A stretch of DNA of 6,373 bases, taken from assembly GCA_031267485.1 (NCBI GenBank), contig JAIRYY010000091.1:1-6373 (forward strand), read 5' to 3'. Source of the DNA: Tannerella sp. (GTDB lineage: Bacteria; Bacteroidota; Bacteroidia; Bacteroidales; Tannerellaceae). The translations under genes were made by a program, and so were the position numbers. The notes beneath the pieces are model-generated. The model searched no databases. It was given only the letters and a program-made list of their open reading frames with translations, and was not told the origin of the DNA. Positions 3,921 to 6,373 of this stretch are shown piece after piece (within the stretch, counting starts at the first letter, position 1; each line of letters begins with the position of its first letter).

Positions 3921-6373
3921 TTTGTGTTTTATGTTTCATTCCGCTATTCAGCCTGCCGGCCGGTTCGGCGCCTGGAGCGGAAAAGTTTGTGACAAACGTG
4001 GCGGACGGCGGCGGTTTTCCGCTGATTGTGGACGGCGTGCCGGCCTCCATTATTACGGACGACAGCGACGAAGGCGTTCAGCGCGCCGTGAACAGCCTGC
4101 ATGAGGATTTCCGACGGGTGGCCGGGCAGCATCCACTGGGATATTTGCCTTACGCCGTCATTATCGGGACGGCGGGACAGTCGGCCATTATCGACCGGCT
4201 GACGGGGGAGGGCAAAATCTCCGGGAAAGACCTTGCCGGCAAATATGAAAAATACCTGCTTCAGACGGTGGACAATCCTGTTCCGGGTGTGAGTAAGGGC
4301 ATCGTTATCGCCGGAAGCGACCGCCGGGGGACAATTTATGGCGTGTATGAACTGTCGTCCCAAATCGGCGTGTCGCCCTGGTACTACTGGGCGGATGTGC
4401 CGGTCGCCGTACAGACGGATCTGTACGTGACGCCCGGCGTTTATACCGACGGCGAGCCGGCCGTCCGCTACCGCGGCATCTTCCTCAACGACGAGGCGCC
4501 GGCGCTGAGCGGCTGGACGCGGGATGTGTTCGGCGGATTCAACGCCCGGTTTTACGAAAAGGTATTTGAACTGATTCTGCGCCTGAAGGGGAATTTCTTC
4601 TGGCCGGCCATGTGGGGCAACGCCTTTTATGACGACGACCCGTCGAACGGCGCGCTGGCCGACAGGATGGGCATCATCATCGGGACGAGTCACCATGAGC
4701 CTCTCGGACGCGCGCACGACGAGTGGCGGCGGTACGGCAGGGGGGCGTGGAACTACAGCGTCAATCCCGCCGTTCTGTCCGATTTCTGGGAGGGCGGCAT
4801 GGAGCGGATGAAAGATTATGAAACCGTGGTCACGGTAGGCATGCGCGGCGACGGCGACGAGGCGATGAGCGAGGAAGCCGACATCTCCCTGCTGGAAAAA
4901 ATCGTGAAAGACCAGCGGCAAATCATCGAAAAGGTCACCGGCAAAAAGGCGTCGGAAACGCCCCAGGTCTGGGCGCTGTACAAGGAAGTGCAGGATTATT
5001 ACGATAAGGGGATGCGCGTTCCCGACGACGTCACGCTGCTGCTCTGCGACGATAACTGGGGGAACGTGCGCAAGCTGCCCGACCCCGGCGCTCCCCGGCG
5101 CGGCGGAGGCTACGGGATGTACTACCATTTCGACTACGTGGGCGCCCCGCGCAATTACAAATGGCTGAACATAAGTCCCGTGCAGCGCGTGTGGGAGCAG
5201 ATGAACCTGACGTACAGCCACGGCGTAGACCGGCTCTGGGTAGTCAACGTGGGCGACCTGAAACCGATGGAGTACCCCATCTCCTTCTTCCTCGACATGG
5301 CCTGGAATCCCTCCCGCTTCCATGCCGGCAATCTGCTGCGTCATACGGAGGAGTGGTGCGCCGCCCAGTTCGGCGAAAAATACGCGGTGGAAGCCGCCCG
5401 CCTGATAAACCTTTACACGAAATATAACCGCCGCGTGTCGCCGGAGCTGCTGAATGAAAACACGTACAGCCTGGAGAATTACGGCGAATTTGAAACGGCG
5501 GTCGGGGAGTACAGGGAGCTGGCGCTGGACGCCCTGCGGCTGTACAACCTCCTCCCCGCCGCCTGCCGGGACGCCTTCGACGAGCTGGTGCTGTTCCCCG
5601 TCAACGCATGCTGTAACCTGTACGAGATGTATTACGCCGTCGCCCGGAACCGCCTCTGCGCGTCCCGGCAGGATGTGCGCGCCAATGAATGGTCGGACAG
5701 GGCGAGACGCTGCTTTGAGCGCGATTCGATACTGACGGAGCATTACAATCGCGACATAGCCGGCGGCAAGTGGCTGCACATGATGGACCAGATACGCATC
5801 GGCTACACCTCCTGGCAGCAGCCCGTCCACAGCGTCATGCCGGCGGTCTCCCACGTCCGTCCGCCGGAGGAGACGCAGCCGGTCAGGGAGCGGAACGGCC
5901 ATATCTCGATAGAGGCGGAACAGTTCGCCCGCGCCCGCGGAACGGATAAAATCCACTGGGAAGTCATCCCGGATTTTGGCAGAACCGCATCGGGCGTGAC
6001 GACATTCCCTCAGAACGCCTGTCCGTCACCCGGCGAAGCGGTTTATCTGGAATATGACCTGTCGTTTGAAACCGCCGGCGAGGTCGAGCTTCAACTCTTC
6101 CTCGCCCCGACCCTGAACTTCAACGCCAACAGGGGCCTGCGTTACGCCGTGTCGTTCGATGGCGGCCGGGAGGAAACCGTCAATTTCAACGGACATTACC
6201 GCGGCGAACTGGGACGCTGGCAGGCGGAAAGCATCATCCGCTCCTCCACCCGCCATACGATAGACGCGCCCGGCAACCATACCCTGCGCTTCCGCGTCCT
6301 GGAACCCGGCATCGTCCTGCAGAAAATCACCGTCGATACGGGAGGCCTGAAACCCTCCTACCTGGGAGCGCCC
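3908..6373 (+). CDS. Exported GH115 alpha-glucuronidase, C-terminus cut by window end
   Basis: The frame is open for 822 codons to the window edge. GH115 enzymes remove (4-O-methyl-)alpha-glucuronic acid side groups from glucuronoxylan or, in some Bacteroides members, arabinogalactan. Residues 1 to about 21-24 are a Sec signal peptide (MNRW, then a hydrophobic run, then AGSAPGA). About 25-175 is the N-terminal domain and about 180-480 the catalytic barrel, with characteristic blocks: NFFWPAMWGNAFYDDDP (229-245), GTSHHEPLGRAHDEW (259-273), VGMRGDGDEAM (310-320), CDDNWGN (380-386), YYHFDYVGAPRNYKW (405-419) and NVGDLKPMEYP (447-457). A helical region spans about 490-640, and a C-terminal beta-sandwich begins near 664 (ISIEAEQ). 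The last residues visible, GGLKPSYLGAP, match the typical extreme C-terminus of the family, so only a few residues should be missing. The ATG at 3908 is chosen because it gives the signal peptide. It lies 1,002 nt after GH9 on the same strand. Xylan versus arabinogalactan specificity cannot be decided from this sequence. Confidence 0.95.
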   Translation, partial: MNRWICVLCFIPLFSLPAGSAPGAEKFVTNVADGGGFPLIVDGVPASIITDDSDEGVQRAVNSLHEDFRRVAGQHPLGYLPYAVIIGTAGQSAIIDRLTGEGKISGKDLAGKYEKYLLQTVDNPVPGVSKGIVIAGSDRRGTIYGVYELSSQIGVSPWYYWADVPVAVQTDLYVTPGVYTDGEPAVRYRGIFLNDEAPALSGWTRDVFGGFNARFYEKVFELILRLKGNFFWPAMWGNAFYDDDPSNGALADRMGIIIGTSHHEPLGRAHDEWRRYGRGAWNYSVNPAVLSDFWEGGMERMKDYETVVTVGMRGDGDEAMSEEADISLLEKIVKDQRQIIEKVTGKKASETPQVWALYKEVQDYYDKGMRVPDDVTLLLCDDNWGNVRKLPDPGAPRRGGGYGMYYHFDYVGAPRNYKWLNISPVQRVWEQMNLTYSHGVDRLWVVNVGDLKPMEYPISFFLDMAWNPSRFHAGNLLRHTEEWCAAQFGEKYAVEAARLINLYTKYNRRVSPELLNENTYSLENYGEFETAVGEYRELALDALRLYNLLPAACRDAFDELVLFPVNACCNLYEMYYAVARNRLCASRQDVRANEWSDRARRCFERDSILTEHYNRDIAGGKWLHMMDQIRIGYTSWQQPVHSVMPAVSHVRPPEETQPVRERNGHISIEAEQFARARGTDKIHWEVIPDFGRTASGVTTFPQNACPSPGEAVYLEYDLSFETAGEVELQLFLAPTLNFNANRGLRYAVSFDGGREETVNFNGHYRGELGRWQAESIIRSSTRHTIDAPGNHTLRFRVLEPGIVLQKITVDTGGLKPSYLGAP

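Noticed and set aside
3274..4104. 276-codon forward frame across the spacer and GH115 start
   Set aside because: It translates REP-like repeats and palindromes (SVIARNEAI-type peptides) and then runs out of frame into the GH115 gene. It has no domain of its own.
3944..5956. 670-codon open frame antisense to GH115
   Set aside because: Same type of antisense shadow. The forward frame carries all the GH115 signature blocks.

Overview
The window looks like a piece of a Bacteroidetes (probably Bacteroidales) chromosome from a polysaccharide-degrading, gut-type organism. This is inferred from gene content and style. The window holds two exported plant-glycan hydrolases of types common in that phylum, AT-rich leaders without a clear Shine-Dalgarno sequence, and GC-rich coding regions next to repeat-rich spacers. 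The species cannot be named from the sequence alone.

Layout: 1-354 is a two-copy tandem array of a 177-bp element, each copy a nested, largely self-complementary structure. 401-2905 is a complete family 9 glycoside hydrolase (GH9) of 834 residues with an exported N-terminus, a beta-sandwich domain, an Ig-like domain and an (alpha/alpha)6 catalytic domain. 2906-3907 is a 1-kb non-coding spacer packed with repeats: a 35-bp near-copy of the start region of the next gene, a solo arm of the upstream 177-bp element, a 10 x 20-bp tandem array, an inverted pair of REP-like sequences plus a third copy, and three 28-bp perfect palindromes that share their 9-bp arms but have different self-complementary cores. 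3908-6373 is a family 115 alpha-glucuronidase (GH115), open at the window end and probably missing only a few C-terminal residues.

How it fits together: both enzymes are exported and encoded on the same strand, and they plausibly act on one uronic-acid-decorated plant polysaccharide. GH115 would remove (4-O-methyl)glucuronic acid side groups and GH9 would cut a beta-linked backbone or oligosaccharide. No SusC/SusD pair or regulator is in view, so a polysaccharide utilization locus is not demonstrated. The 35-bp duplication starts at the GH9 stop codon and includes the GH115 start codon. It suggests that GH115 once began about 17 nt after GH9, and that a roughly 1-kb nest of repeats later separated the two genes.

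The enzymes belong to known families. The unexplained content is the repeats: at least four families interleaved in about 1.3 kb, some sharing end sequences. I see no CRISPR array, tRNA, rRNA, transposase or phage gene.
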